The notes under the pieces are model-generated. The model was given only the letters and a program-made list of their open reading frames with translations, did no database searches and was not told the DNA's origin. Below, piece after piece: positions 47,958 through 55,903 of a stretch of 64,000 nt of DNA. The stretch is taken from the NCBI RefSeq assembly GCF_016862795.1, contig NZ_BONQ01000054.1:27613-91612 (forward strand), read 5' to 3'. The position numbers and the translations under genes were made by a program. The stretch is from Dactylosporangium siamense (GTDB taxonomy: Bacteria; Actinomycetota; Actinomycetes; Mycobacteriales; Micromonosporaceae). Position 1 is the stretch's first letter; each line of letters opens with the position of its first letter.

Positions 47958-50900
47958 CTACGGACCGAACGCTTTGACTTCGAGGAGCCCGACCGATGCC
48001 GTGCCGCTCTGCAGCAGCACCCGCAGCCTCGTGGTGCTCACCGCGGTGAACGTCACGTGGTTGTACTGGTTGATCCCGAGCGGATAGCCCGAGGCGCCGG
48101 CGACGTCCACGTAGGCGGTGCCGTTCCAGTACTGCAGCTTCCACGAGGCGGGCAGCCGCACCCCGCCGTTGTCGTCGAAGAAGTAGACGTCGGCGGAGTT
48201 CAGCGTCTGCGCGGTCGGCCAGGTCAGCAGGCCCCACTGCTCGCCCGTGTTGGGCCAGGTGCCCCAGCGCGGGTTGACCGTGTCGTTGGAGCTCGGCGGG
48301 TCGATGCCGTCGTTGAGGGCGGCGACGCTCTCCCACGCCGAGGTGTACGACGCGCTCGGGGTGGCGCTCGTGGCGAGGTTGCCGCCGCCCGTCGGTGGTG
48401 GCACCGTGCCGCCGCGGTTGTAGACCTTCACCTCGGTCAGGCCGGTCTTGAAGCCCGACGCGTGGGTGACCTGCACCCGCAGCCTGGTGGTGTTGACCCC
48501 GGTGAAGTTGACCACGTTGTAGTTGGCCCGTGGGGTGCCCGGTGTCTTCACCGCCCCGGCCACGTTCACCCAGGCGCTGCCGTTGTAGTACTGGACGGTG
48601 TACGAGCTGGGCTGCCGGTAGCGGTTGGTGGCCCGGTCGTTGCGGAACCACAGCCGCACCTCGTCCACGGAGCGCGCCTGCCCGAGGTTGAGCTCCAGCC
48701 AGTCGGTGGCGTTCGGCGAGCCGTAGGTGCCCCACAGCGGTTCGTTGATGGGGAACCCGTCGACCGCGTTCGCGCCGGCCGTGCCGCTCGCGGTGTAGGA
48801 CGCGGTGGTGGCGACACCCTGGGCGTAGTTCGGCAGGGTCGAGGTCAGGTCGACGCCGGCCTTGTTGAACATGTCGACCAGTTGCGTGCTGCTCTGGCTC
48901 ACCTGGGTCGGCGACTGCAGGCCCGAGTAGGCCGCGCTGAAGTTGACCGTCGCGCCGCCGCCGGCCGGGAACGTGACCGCGCCCGTGGCGGGGTTCCAGA
49001 CCAGGCGGACCAGCTTGTCGACGGTCGCCACGCGGGTGCCGTTGACGAAGATGGAGTAGCCCTGCGGGATGCCGCTGTACTTGACCACGCCGTCGGCCGG
49101 GTCGTCCCACACGACGCTGAGGTCGGCGTTGCGGTAGCGCAGGTTGTTGGCCGCGAAGTTGGGCCAGCCGATGTTGAGCGGGCTCAGCTCGACCTGGTTG
49201 TCGTTGCGCGGCCGCAGCCCCATCACGTCCTCGATGACGGTCCAGTTGCTGCTGCCGAGGATGTTGTGGTGGATCCAGGACCGGTAGTCGATGTTCTTGG
49301 TGCCCGCGTTCCAGTCGGCCCAGAACTCGTTGGCGTCCGGCCACTGGGTGCTGCCGCCGATGTACTGCGCCCAGGCGTTCCAGTACAGCAGCTTCTTGTA
49401 GTCCTCGGTGGACATCCACTGGTTCGGGTAGTTGCGCAGCACCGAGGAGTACAGCCGGAACTGCACCGTGGAGTTGATGGTGGAGAAGTTGTTGCTGCCC
49501 GGTGAGCCGGCCGCCGCGGCCGCTGCCTTGTCCTTCTGGTTGGCCGTGAAGAACGGGAACACCGGATACTCGGCGGGGTCGGCGAACAGCCGCAGCGCCT
49601 GCTTGTACTCGTCGGTGTTGGGCATCGCGCCGACCGAGTACGGGTAGTAGTTGTTGATTTCCTTCCACGGCACCAGCGTGTTGGTGGACACGTGCCGGTG
49701 CTCGATGAGCTTGTTCGTCGAGTCCCACAGCGTCGACACGATCGCGTTGCGGATGCGGTCCGCGATCACCTGCATCTCGGCGGCCTTCGTGGTGTTGCCG
49801 ATCGCCGTGTAGGCCTGAACCGCGGCGAGCGCTCCACTGTAGACATACGCGGACTCGGCCCGGTCCATGTTGCCGGAGCGCCAGTGGAAGGACACCGCGT
49901 CGGCGTCGTTGCCGGTGAGCGCGCCCCAGTCGTATTCGATGAGGCCGTTGTTGTTGTGGTCGTAGAAGGACAGCTGGCCCTTCACGTCGCCCTCGGCGTA
50001 CTTCGCGAGGTTCCCGGCGATCGCGGGCTGCCCGCCGTGGATCTGATAGCTGCGCCAGGCGGCCTCGGCGATGTACTGCGTGTAGCTGTTGGACCAGTTC
50101 TCCGGGTCGCCGGGGTTGTCCATGAACCTGCCGCCCTTGGAGGTCTGCCCGACGGACAGCCACGGACCGTAGGAGTAGGCGGCGTTGCGCAGGTACTTGA
50201 GGTCGTCGATGTGCATCGGCTGGGTGAGCGCGATCGCGTTGTTGTAGCCCAGCGCGCCCTCGACCGACACCGGGAACTGGAAGTCCTGCCCGGGGATGTC
50301 GACGTCGAGGTAGTTGAAGCGCATCAGCCACCAGCGGTAGTAGATGTTCTTCTTGATGGCCGGTTCCGGCACGTCCAGGTAGGGCACGTTGACGGCCCAC
50401 CAGCGGTTGTACTCCCGCACGTGGGTGGAGAACGCGGTCGCCGCGCTGTAACCCTTGTAGGTGTTGTACTCCGTCAGCGAGTCCGGGATCTCGTTGGCCA
50501 CGAAGCCCAGCAGGACCTTCGTCGTGACCGTGGCGCCGGCCGCGATCGTCACCGACCGGTTCAGCCCGCCGCTGGTGGCGGTGAACCCGTCCGCGGACAG
50601 CCGCGGGTAGAGGGTGGTGAGGTTGTTCTTCACGTTCACCTGCCCGGTCAGCTCGTTGCCGCTGCCGGAGGTGGCGTAGGGCGAGGTGACCCGCAGCGCG
50701 ATCGTCTGCGACGCGGTGCCGGTGTTGGTGATCGCCAGGTTGTCGACCGCGACGTTGTTCTGGGTGATGAACTTCGTCTGGTTGATCCGCAGGGATCCGT
50801 TGGTGTGCACGCTCTTCCAGTGGCTCGGCGCCTGCCACCGCTGCGACACCTGCTCGGTCCAGGTGCCGGTGCCGGCGGTGACGGTGAACGCGCCCTGGCC

Positions 50901-51266
50901 GTTGATGCTCTCCCAGTAGGCGACGTCGCCGCCGAAGCCGAGCGTCGCCGGGGTGTGCGTCTTCATGAACACGCCCCGGCCGCGGCTCATCAGCCAGGTG
51001 CCGGCGGGGTCGTTGCCGGGCCGCGCGAGCAGCCGGTCCATCCAGTAGTCGGTGCCGCCGCTCTCCGCGTCGAAGATGGCCTGCATCGTGTTGCCGGTCG
51101 TCATCGCGACCGGCGGCGCGGGCACGGCCGGCCCGCTGAACGTGGGGTAACCGATGGTCTGTGCCGCGGACGCCGGTTGGGCGGCCAGGGTCGCGGCGGC
51201 GGTGGAGCCGGTCAGGACGGTCGTCAACGCGAGTGCCAGCCTGAGTTTCCAGCGGGGGTGTGGCAT
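47958..51266 (-). CDS. Large secreted alpha/alpha-barrel glycoside hydrolase with two F5/8C domains
   Basis: 1102 residues, GGAGG upstream of the ATG. Signal peptide to about residue 35. Residues about 60-300 are a beta-sandwich, about 320-720 an (alpha/alpha)6-type barrel (RWWLMRFNYLDVDIPG, VEGALGYNNAIALTQPMHI, NNNGLIEYDWGALTGND, RAESAYVYSGALAAVQAYT). This resembles the MGH1/GH63-like or GH142-like group; candidate acids lie in IEYDW and RAES but I cannot assign them. Two discoidin (F5/8 type C) modules follow, about 820-950 and 962-1102. Context suggests it debranches an arabinose-rich polymer. Confidence 0.7.
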   Translation of the reverse strand: MPHPRWKLRLALALTTVLTGSTAAATLAAQPASAAQTIGYPTFSGPAVPAPPVAMTTGNTMQAIFDAESGGTDYWMDRLLARPGNDPAGTWLMSRGRGVFMKTHTPATLGFGGDVAYWESINGQGAFTVTAGTGTWTEQVSQRWQAPSHWKSVHTNGSLRINQTKFITQNNVAVDNLAITNTGTASQTIALRVTSPYATSGSGNELTGQVNVKNNLTTLYPRLSADGFTATSGGLNRSVTIAAGATVTTKVLLGFVANEIPDSLTEYNTYKGYSAATAFSTHVREYNRWWAVNVPYLDVPEPAIKKNIYYRWWLMRFNYLDVDIPGQDFQFPVSVEGALGYNNAIALTQPMHIDDLKYLRNAAYSYGPWLSVGQTSKGGRFMDNPGDPENWSNSYTQYIAEAAWRSYQIHGGQPAIAGNLAKYAEGDVKGQLSFYDHNNNGLIEYDWGALTGNDADAVSFHWRSGNMDRAESAYVYSGALAAVQAYTAIGNTTKAAEMQVIADRIRNAIVSTLWDSTNKLIEHRHVSTNTLVPWKEINNYYPYSVGAMPNTDEYKQALRLFADPAEYPVFPFFTANQKDKAAAAAAGSPGSNNFSTINSTVQFRLYSSVLRNYPNQWMSTEDYKKLLYWNAWAQYIGGSTQWPDANEFWADWNAGTKNIDYRSWIHHNILGSSNWTVIEDVMGLRPRNDNQVELSPLNIGWPNFAANNLRYRNADLSVVWDDPADGVVKYSGIPQGYSIFVNGTRVATVDKLVRLVWNPATGAVTFPAGGGATVNFSAAYSGLQSPTQVSQSSTQLVDMFNKAGVDLTSTLPNYAQGVATTASYTASGTAGANAVDGFPINEPLWGTYGSPNATDWLELNLGQARSVDEVRLWFRNDRATNRYRQPSSYTVQYYNGSAWVNVAGAVKTPGTPRANYNVVNFTGVNTTRLRVQVTHASGFKTGLTEVKVYNRGGTVPPPTGGGNLATSATPSASYTSAWESVAALNDGIDPPSSNDTVNPRWGTWPNTGEQWGLLTWPTAQTLNSADVYFFDDNGGVRLPASWKLQYWNGTAYVDVAGASGYPLGINQYNHVTFTAVSTTRLRVLLQSGTASVGLLEVKAFGP

Positions 51267-51291
51267 CGCGTCACCTCCATTCGGGTGGTGG

Positions 51292-53067
51292 TCAGGTGGT
51301 GGGCAGCCAGATCCGCATCGTGGAGGGCCCGCGCCGGGCCCAGCGGTGGTAGGGCACGAGGGTGACCACGATCGGATCGGAGCTTTCGGGGTTTTCGTTT
51401 TGGCTCTGGTACGGCCAGTCGCGCTCGACGGGCTTGATCAGGCGCCCCTTGACGGCGTTCGCCTCGGGCGCGACGGACGTGTCGACCTGGATGTCGTCGA
51501 GGGTGACGCCGTCCTCCTGGTCGACCGACTCGGCGCACATGACGACCGGGCCGACCTCAACGGCCGCGCAGCCACGGGTCGCGTCGACGCGGGCGTCGGG
51601 AAACGTCCAGCGGGGCTTCATCGGCAGTTCGAGGCGCACCTGGTCGCCGTCGCGGCTCGGCGCAGTGCCGTGTGCCCAGGCCGGCACCCGGAAGGTGACG
51701 GCCCGGTCGGCGGTGACGCTGCCGCCGTCGGGGTAATCGGTTTCGACGGTCAGCGGCGTCCCGTCCAGCTCGACGGTCATCGGCGCGAACTGGTGCACCT
51801 GGACGCCGGAGTCGTCCTCCGTCACCAGGTAGCTGCCGAGCGAGGCGAGCAGCCGGGCGACGTTGTTGAGGCAGCAGGAGACCTCGAACCACGGGGCGCG
51901 CGGCCCGCCGCCGAAGCGCAGCTGCTCCCGGTCCGGCGGCACCGCCTCGGTGGCGGTGCGCTGGTGCAGGGTGTTGGCGTAGAAGAAGGCCTGCCCGTCG
52001 TCGGCGACCGCGGTGGCGATCACGTTGTGCAGGACCCGGTCGACGATGTCGCCGTAGCGCAGGTCGCCGGTCGCGAGGAGCAGGCGGTGCGCCAGCATGA
52101 CGGTGGCGACCCCGGCGCACGTCTCGGAGTAGGCGCGGTCCGGCGGCAGGACGAAGTCGTCGCCGAACGACTCGTCGAGGTGCCGGGAGCCCATGCCTCC
52201 GGTGATGTACGTGCGCCGGGCCAGGGTCCGGTCGAGCTGTCCGGCCACGGCGGCCAGCAGCGCGTCGTCGCCGGTCTCCACGGCCACGTCGACGGCCCCG
52301 GCGGCCAGGTACAGCGCCCGGACCGAATGCCCGTGGAACACCTCGCCGGCGCGGACCGGCACGGCGTCCTGGAAGTACCGCCACCCGAACTCGTGCTCGG
52401 GCAGGCTGCGGTGCCCGCGCCGCTCGACGAACCGGGCCGCCTGGTCGAGGTAGCGTTCGTCGCCGGTGACCCGGAACAGCTCGACGAGCGCCGTCTCGAT
52501 CTCCGGGTGGCCGCAGATCCGGTCGTCGTCCTTGAACGTGTCGCAGATGTGGTCGGCGACGCGGCGGGCCACGTCCGGCAGGCCCCGCGCCCGGCCGGTG
52601 CGGGCGGCGGCCACGCCGGCCTGGATGAGGTGCCCGGCGCAGTAGAGCTCGTGACCGAAGTTGAGGTCGCTGTACCGCTCGGGCTGGCCGGGCCGGCCGA
52701 ACGCGGTGTGCAGGTAACCGTCGGCGGCCTGCGCCCCGGCGATCATCGCGGTGAGCTCGTCGAGCTGCCGGTCGTAGTTCGTGCCGCCGGGCCGGACGGA
52801 CTCCCAGCACATCGCCTCGACGTGCTTGTACACCTCGGAGTCGGAGAACTCGCGCCCCCGGCGGCGCGCCGTCCCGGTGCCGGTGGTGGCGAAGTTGCCG
52901 GTCCAGCCGAGGCGGTCCAGCCAGGTGCGGCAGTGCTCGATCGTCGCGGTGCCGTTCACCGCCTGCCGCTGTGCCCAGAACCCACCGGTGATGCGGACCC
53001 GTCGCGGGTCGACGGGCCGCAACGCCCCACGGGAAGGGAACACCGGCCCTCCGCTGGCCACCGTCAC
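51292..53067 (-). CDS. Cytoplasmic GH127 beta-L-arabinofuranosidase
   Basis: 591 residues from a GTG at 53067 (GGAAGG upstream); longer frames run into the operator region. No signal peptide. The GH127 barrel is complete: Glu315 and Cys317 in YSETCAGVATVM, and Cys398/Cys399 in FEVSCCLNNVAR, matching the HypBA1-type zinc/cysteine-nucleophile site. SDSEVYKHVEAMCW, AADGYLHTAF and HGHSVRALYLAAGAVD are typical GH127 segments. It should finish imported beta-L-arabinosides. It is divergent from a LacI gene, with one perfect palindromic operator near each start. The next leftward gene follows after 25 bases. Confidence 0.9.
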   Translation of the reverse strand: MTVASGGPVFPSRGALRPVDPRRVRITGGFWAQRQAVNGTATIEHCRTWLDRLGWTGNFATTGTGTARRRGREFSDSEVYKHVEAMCWESVRPGGTNYDRQLDELTAMIAGAQAADGYLHTAFGRPGQPERYSDLNFGHELYCAGHLIQAGVAAARTGRARGLPDVARRVADHICDTFKDDDRICGHPEIETALVELFRVTGDERYLDQAARFVERRGHRSLPEHEFGWRYFQDAVPVRAGEVFHGHSVRALYLAAGAVDVAVETGDDALLAAVAGQLDRTLARRTYITGGMGSRHLDESFGDDFVLPPDRAYSETCAGVATVMLAHRLLLATGDLRYGDIVDRVLHNVIATAVADDGQAFFYANTLHQRTATEAVPPDREQLRFGGGPRAPWFEVSCCLNNVARLLASLGSYLVTEDDSGVQVHQFAPMTVELDGTPLTVETDYPDGGSVTADRAVTFRVPAWAHGTAPSRDGDQVRLELPMKPRWTFPDARVDATRGCAAVEVGPVVMCAESVDQEDGVTLDDIQVDTSVAPEANAVKGRLIKPVERDWPYQSQNENPESSDPIVVTLVPYHRWARRGPSTMRIWLPTT

Positions 53068-53087
53068 GTGGCACCGCCTTCCGTTCT

Positions 53088-53101
53088 CGAAAACCTTTTC
53101 G
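53088..53101. promoter_or_regulatory. Operator CGAAAA-CC-TTTTCG near GH127 start
   Basis: Perfect inverted repeat with 6-bp arms and a 2-base centre, 20 bases upstream of the GH127 GTG. It shares its half-site with the palindrome in front of the divergent LacI gene. Confidence 0.7.
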
Positions 53102-53221
53102 GAAGAATGGCAGCCACGCTCCGCCGTGTCAACGGTCGATTTGTGCGCGCTCACTTCCGGGATACGACCTGCGTGTGCCCCTGTGACAGTTGTGACACGC
53201 AACCGCGCATGTGTATGCTCG

Positions 53222-53236
53222 CCGAAAAGTTTTCGG
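53222..53236. promoter_or_regulatory. Operator CCGAAAA-G-TTTTCGG near LacI start
   Basis: Perfect inverted repeat with 7-bp arms and a single central base, 21 bases upstream of the LacI GTG. Half-sites equal those at 53088-53101 with a spacing change of one base. Autoregulation plus repression of the leftward operon is likely. Confidence 0.75.
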
Positions 53237-53257
53237 TGCTTTCATGAAAGGATGCCG

Positions 53258-54283
53258 GTGAGCAGGAAACGCGCGCAGGTCACCCTCACGGACGTCGCCA
53301 AGCTCGCCGGCGTCTCGGTCGCGACCGCCTCCAAGGCGCTCAACGCCCGCGACGAGGTGGCCCCGGCGACGCGGCGCCGGGTCCAGCAGGCCGCCGAGGA
53401 ACTTTCATTCCAGCCCAACGTCCTCGCCCGCGGCCTGATCTCCGGCAACACCCGCACCATCGGCCTGCTCACCGACGAGCTCTCGGCCGCGCGCTTCGCG
53501 ATCCCGGTCCTGCTCGGCGCCGAGAACGCGCTGGGCAACGAGCAGATGAGCGTGCTGCTCTGCGACGCCCGCGGCGACGCGATCCGCCGCCAGCACTACA
53601 TCCGCACGCTGCTCGCCCGGCAGGTCGACGGCTTCATCATCCTCGGCGACGCCAACGACCTGCGCCCGTCGCTGACCCGCAGCATCCCGGTGCCGGTCGT
53701 CTACGCCTACTGCGAGTCCGACGATCCGGCCGACCTGTCCGTGGTGGCCGACGACGCCGGCGGCGCCCACCTGGCCGCCGAACACCTCGTGTCGCTGGGC
53801 CGCCGGCGCATCGCCCACATCACCGGCGACCCCGGCTACCGGGCCGCCCGCGACCGCGCCCAGGCCTTCACGGTCCATTTACAGGAAGCCGGTCAGTCCC
53901 TGGTCGGCGAGCCCCTGTTCGGCCAGTGGTCGCAGCGCTGGGGCCGGCACGCCACGTCCCGCCTGCTCGCCTCGCACCCCGACATCGACGCCATCTTCTG
54001 CGGCAACGACCAGATCGCCTCCGGTGTCACCGAGGCCCTGCGCGACCTCGGCCGCACCTGCCCCGACGACGTGGCAGTGGTCGGCTACGACAACTGGGAG
54101 GTGTTCGCCACCGAGTGCCGCCCACCACTGACCACAGTGGACCTCAACCTGGAACAGCTCGGCGCGACCGCGGTGCGGCACCTGTTCGCCGCGCTCGACG
54201 GCGACCAGCACTCGGGCGTCGTGCGCCAGCCCGGCCGCCTGGTCGTGCGCGAGTCAACCGGCGTGGCCCCCGCGGGCCGTTAG
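53258..54283 (+). CDS. LacI-family transcriptional regulator (GH127-linked)
   Basis: 341 residues from GTG 53258, which lies six bases after AAAGG; an ATG at 53252 is too close to that site. Helix-turn-helix TLTDVAKLAGVSVATASKAL at about residues 8-27, hinge FQPNVLARGLISGNTRTIGLL, then effector domain (AAEHLVSLGRRRIAHITGDPG, IDAIFCGNDQIASGVTEAL, VAVVGYDNWEVFATECRPPLTT). Divergent from the GH127 gene and between two matching palindromes. It overlaps the convergent GntR gene by 30 bases. Confidence 0.9.
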   Translation: MSRKRAQVTLTDVAKLAGVSVATASKALNARDEVAPATRRRVQQAAEELSFQPNVLARGLISGNTRTIGLLTDELSAARFAIPVLLGAENALGNEQMSVLLCDARGDAIRRQHYIRTLLARQVDGFIILGDANDLRPSLTRSIPVPVVYAYCESDDPADLSVVADDAGGAHLAAEHLVSLGRRRIAHITGDPGYRAARDRAQAFTVHLQEAGQSLVGEPLFGQWSQRWGRHATSRLLASHPDIDAIFCGNDQIASGVTEALRDLGRTCPDDVAVVGYDNWEVFATECRPPLTTVDLNLEQLGATAVRHLFAALDGDQHSGVVRQPGRLVVRESTGVAPAGR

Positions 54284-54625
54284 CGCCGCCTCGGCGATCC
54301 GCAGCGCCTCCCCGGCGTCGAAGCCGACACTCGCGACCACGGCCGCGTAGTCGGCGGCGGCGCGGCGCACCCGCTCCCGCACCTGCTCCCCCGCCGCCGA
54401 CACGAAGGAACCGGCCCTCCCCCGCGTCTCGATCAGCCCCGCCTCCTCCAGCTCCCGGTAGGTGCGGGCCACCGTGTTGACCGCCAGCCCCAGATCGGTG
54501 GCCAGTCCCCGGATGGTCGGCAGCTTGTGCCCGACCGGCAGCGTGCGGTCCTGGATCTGCTGCGCGAACTGCAGGCGCAGCTGCTCGAACGGCGGCACCG
54601 CCGAGGTCGCGTCGATGACGAACAT
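54254..54625 (-). CDS. GntR-family regulator (YtrA-like, short)
   Basis: 123 residues. GntR winged helix at about residues 10-75: PPFEQLRLQFAQQI, GHKLPTIRGLATDLGLAVNTVARTY, LEEAGLIETRGRAGSFV. The C-terminal 45 residues are a helical dimerisation tail as in YtrA-type members, too short for a metabolite domain. Such regulators usually sit with ABC exporters; none is here. Its 3' end overlaps the LacI gene. The 110 bases upstream (54626-54735) hold no gene I can support. Confidence 0.85.
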   Translation of the reverse strand: MFVIDATSAVPPFEQLRLQFAQQIQDRTLPVGHKLPTIRGLATDLGLAVNTVARTYRELEEAGLIETRGRAGSFVSAAGEQVRERVRRAAADYAAVVASVGFDAGEALRIAEAALTARGGHAG

Positions 54626-54735
54626 CCCCGGATCCTCGCTGGTGCCCAGCTCGGCTCCAACGGCGGGTGGCGCGGTGCTCGATCACGGCGTGGCCGTGCT
54701 CCTCGACCCACCGGACCAGGCCGACGACGGGCGCC

Positions 54736-55311
54736 TCAACCGATGGCGTCGAAGTCGGGCTCGCCGTACCGGCGCACCATCGCGGCGAACCGCTCCGCCT
54801 TGTCCTCGCCGAACCGGCGCACGGCGACGGTGTACGCGGCCGCCGACACGAACTTCGGCGGGGTGCTCTTGCTGTGGAACTTGTCCGCGTACATCACCAG
54901 CCGCTCCTCCTCGGTCTCGGCGACGTAGTCACCCGGTGGGATCGGCAGCCGCTGCCCGGCCACATCGGCACGGGTGATCCCGACGCCGGTGTGGCGGGAA
55001 CAGAACCGGCACACCGGCTCGGGCAGCCCGGCGTCGCGGAGCAGCTCGTGGCCGAGCACTCCGTGCCGGATGTAGTTCGCGTGGTCGAGGGTGCCGGTCG
55101 CGTCATACAGCCGGTACACGCCGATGTCGTGCAGCAGGCACCCGGCCCGCACCAGCCCGACGTCCACCACGGGAGCACCGTCACGGGTCAGGAGCTGCTC
55201 GGCGATCCGCCACACGATCCGGCAGTGGGTGTACACGAGGTCGAACGCGTCCGCAGTCGGGGCGTGCCGCTCGTGCAGCGCTCGGATCTCATCGTCGGAC
55301 GGCACCCACAT
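54736..55311 (-). CDS. HD-domain phosphohydrolase-like protein
   Basis: 191 residues. HD metal motif: His in VYTHCRIVWRIAE, His-Asp in GCLLHDIGVYRLY, a further His in NYIRHGVLGHELL and Asp in LVMYADKFHSKSTPP. Members of this group hydrolyse phosphate esters of nucleotides or other small molecules. GITRADVAGQ and the KFHSKS element match the small actinobacterial HD proteins. It precedes GntR and follows a hypothetical protein on the same strand. Confidence 0.85.
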   Translation of the reverse strand: MWVPSDDEIRALHERHAPTADAFDLVYTHCRIVWRIAEQLLTRDGAPVVDVGLVRAGCLLHDIGVYRLYDATGTLDHANYIRHGVLGHELLRDAGLPEPVCRFCSRHTGVGITRADVAGQRLPIPPGDYVAETEEERLVMYADKFHSKSTPPKFVSAAAYTVAVRRFGEDKAERFAAMVRRYGEPDFDAIG

Positions 55312-55338
55312 CCCGCCATGATCCCATTCCGTGGTCGA

Positions 55339-55854
55339 CTACTCCGCCTCGAAGCCGCCGCGCTCCCGGGCCAGCGCGAGCCACTCCAGCCACCTGACCC
55401 AGACGGGATCGGTCTCCAGGGTGGTGCGTTGCTCCGCCGGCACGCTGGCGTACGCCGCCAGGGCTTCATCGATTTCGCGCACGCTCACCAGCCACCGGTC
55501 GTTCGACATGAGCTTGAACGCCGGAATGCCGGTCCTCCCTGCGGCGGTCTGGGACCGCCAGCGCAGGCTGGCCTCCCGCCAGCGTTGCCGCGCCTCAGCG
55601 TCGCCGCCCGGTTTGGCGTCCCCGAACAGGGACTGGTCGATCTCCGCCGCGTAGCCCATCCCCGTCAGCGCCATGATCTCGTTGATCCGGCCGAAACGGC
55701 GACACCGATCGAACTCGTAGGGCCCCAGGTCACGGAGGCGCTTCCACTCCTCCCCGCAGTTCGGATCGTGCACGCAGCCACGTCCCGACTCCTCGCAGGC
55801 CTCGAAGTCCTCGCGGGCGGCAAAGACGTCACCGAGTTCCAGATCGATTCCCAC
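55339..55854 (-). CDS. Hypothetical protein
   Basis: 171 residues, acidic, soluble. The N-terminus has three Cys (ACEESGRGC, DPNCGEEW) that could bind metal. The rest is helical with many Trp and Arg (ARQRWREASLRWRSQTAAG, WLVSVREIDEALAAYASV). The SNDRWLVS segment suggests ligand binding. No family recognised. It lies 27 bases upstream of the HD gene on the same strand. Confidence 0.6.
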   Translation of the reverse strand: MGIDLELGDVFAAREDFEACEESGRGCVHDPNCGEEWKRLRDLGPYEFDRCRRFGRINEIMALTGMGYAAEIDQSLFGDAKPGGDAEARQRWREASLRWRSQTAAGRTGIPAFKLMSNDRWLVSVREIDEALAAYASVPAEQRTTLETDPVWVRWLEWLALARERGGFEAE

Positions 55855-55903
55855 GCGGCGATCATCGTCCGGCGCCGGCCACCCCGCCAGCCGGTTTCCG
55901 CCA

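Noticed and set aside
46924..50838. Very long leftward frame of 1304 codons
   Set aside because: Only its last 343 codons (the LacI gene) are real; the rest is an alternative frame of the 1102-residue hydrolase gene.
54626..54735. Possible short coding remnant between GntR and HD genes
   Set aside because: A leftward frame with a reasonable-looking peptide exists but it has no start, no stop of its own and no recognisable family.
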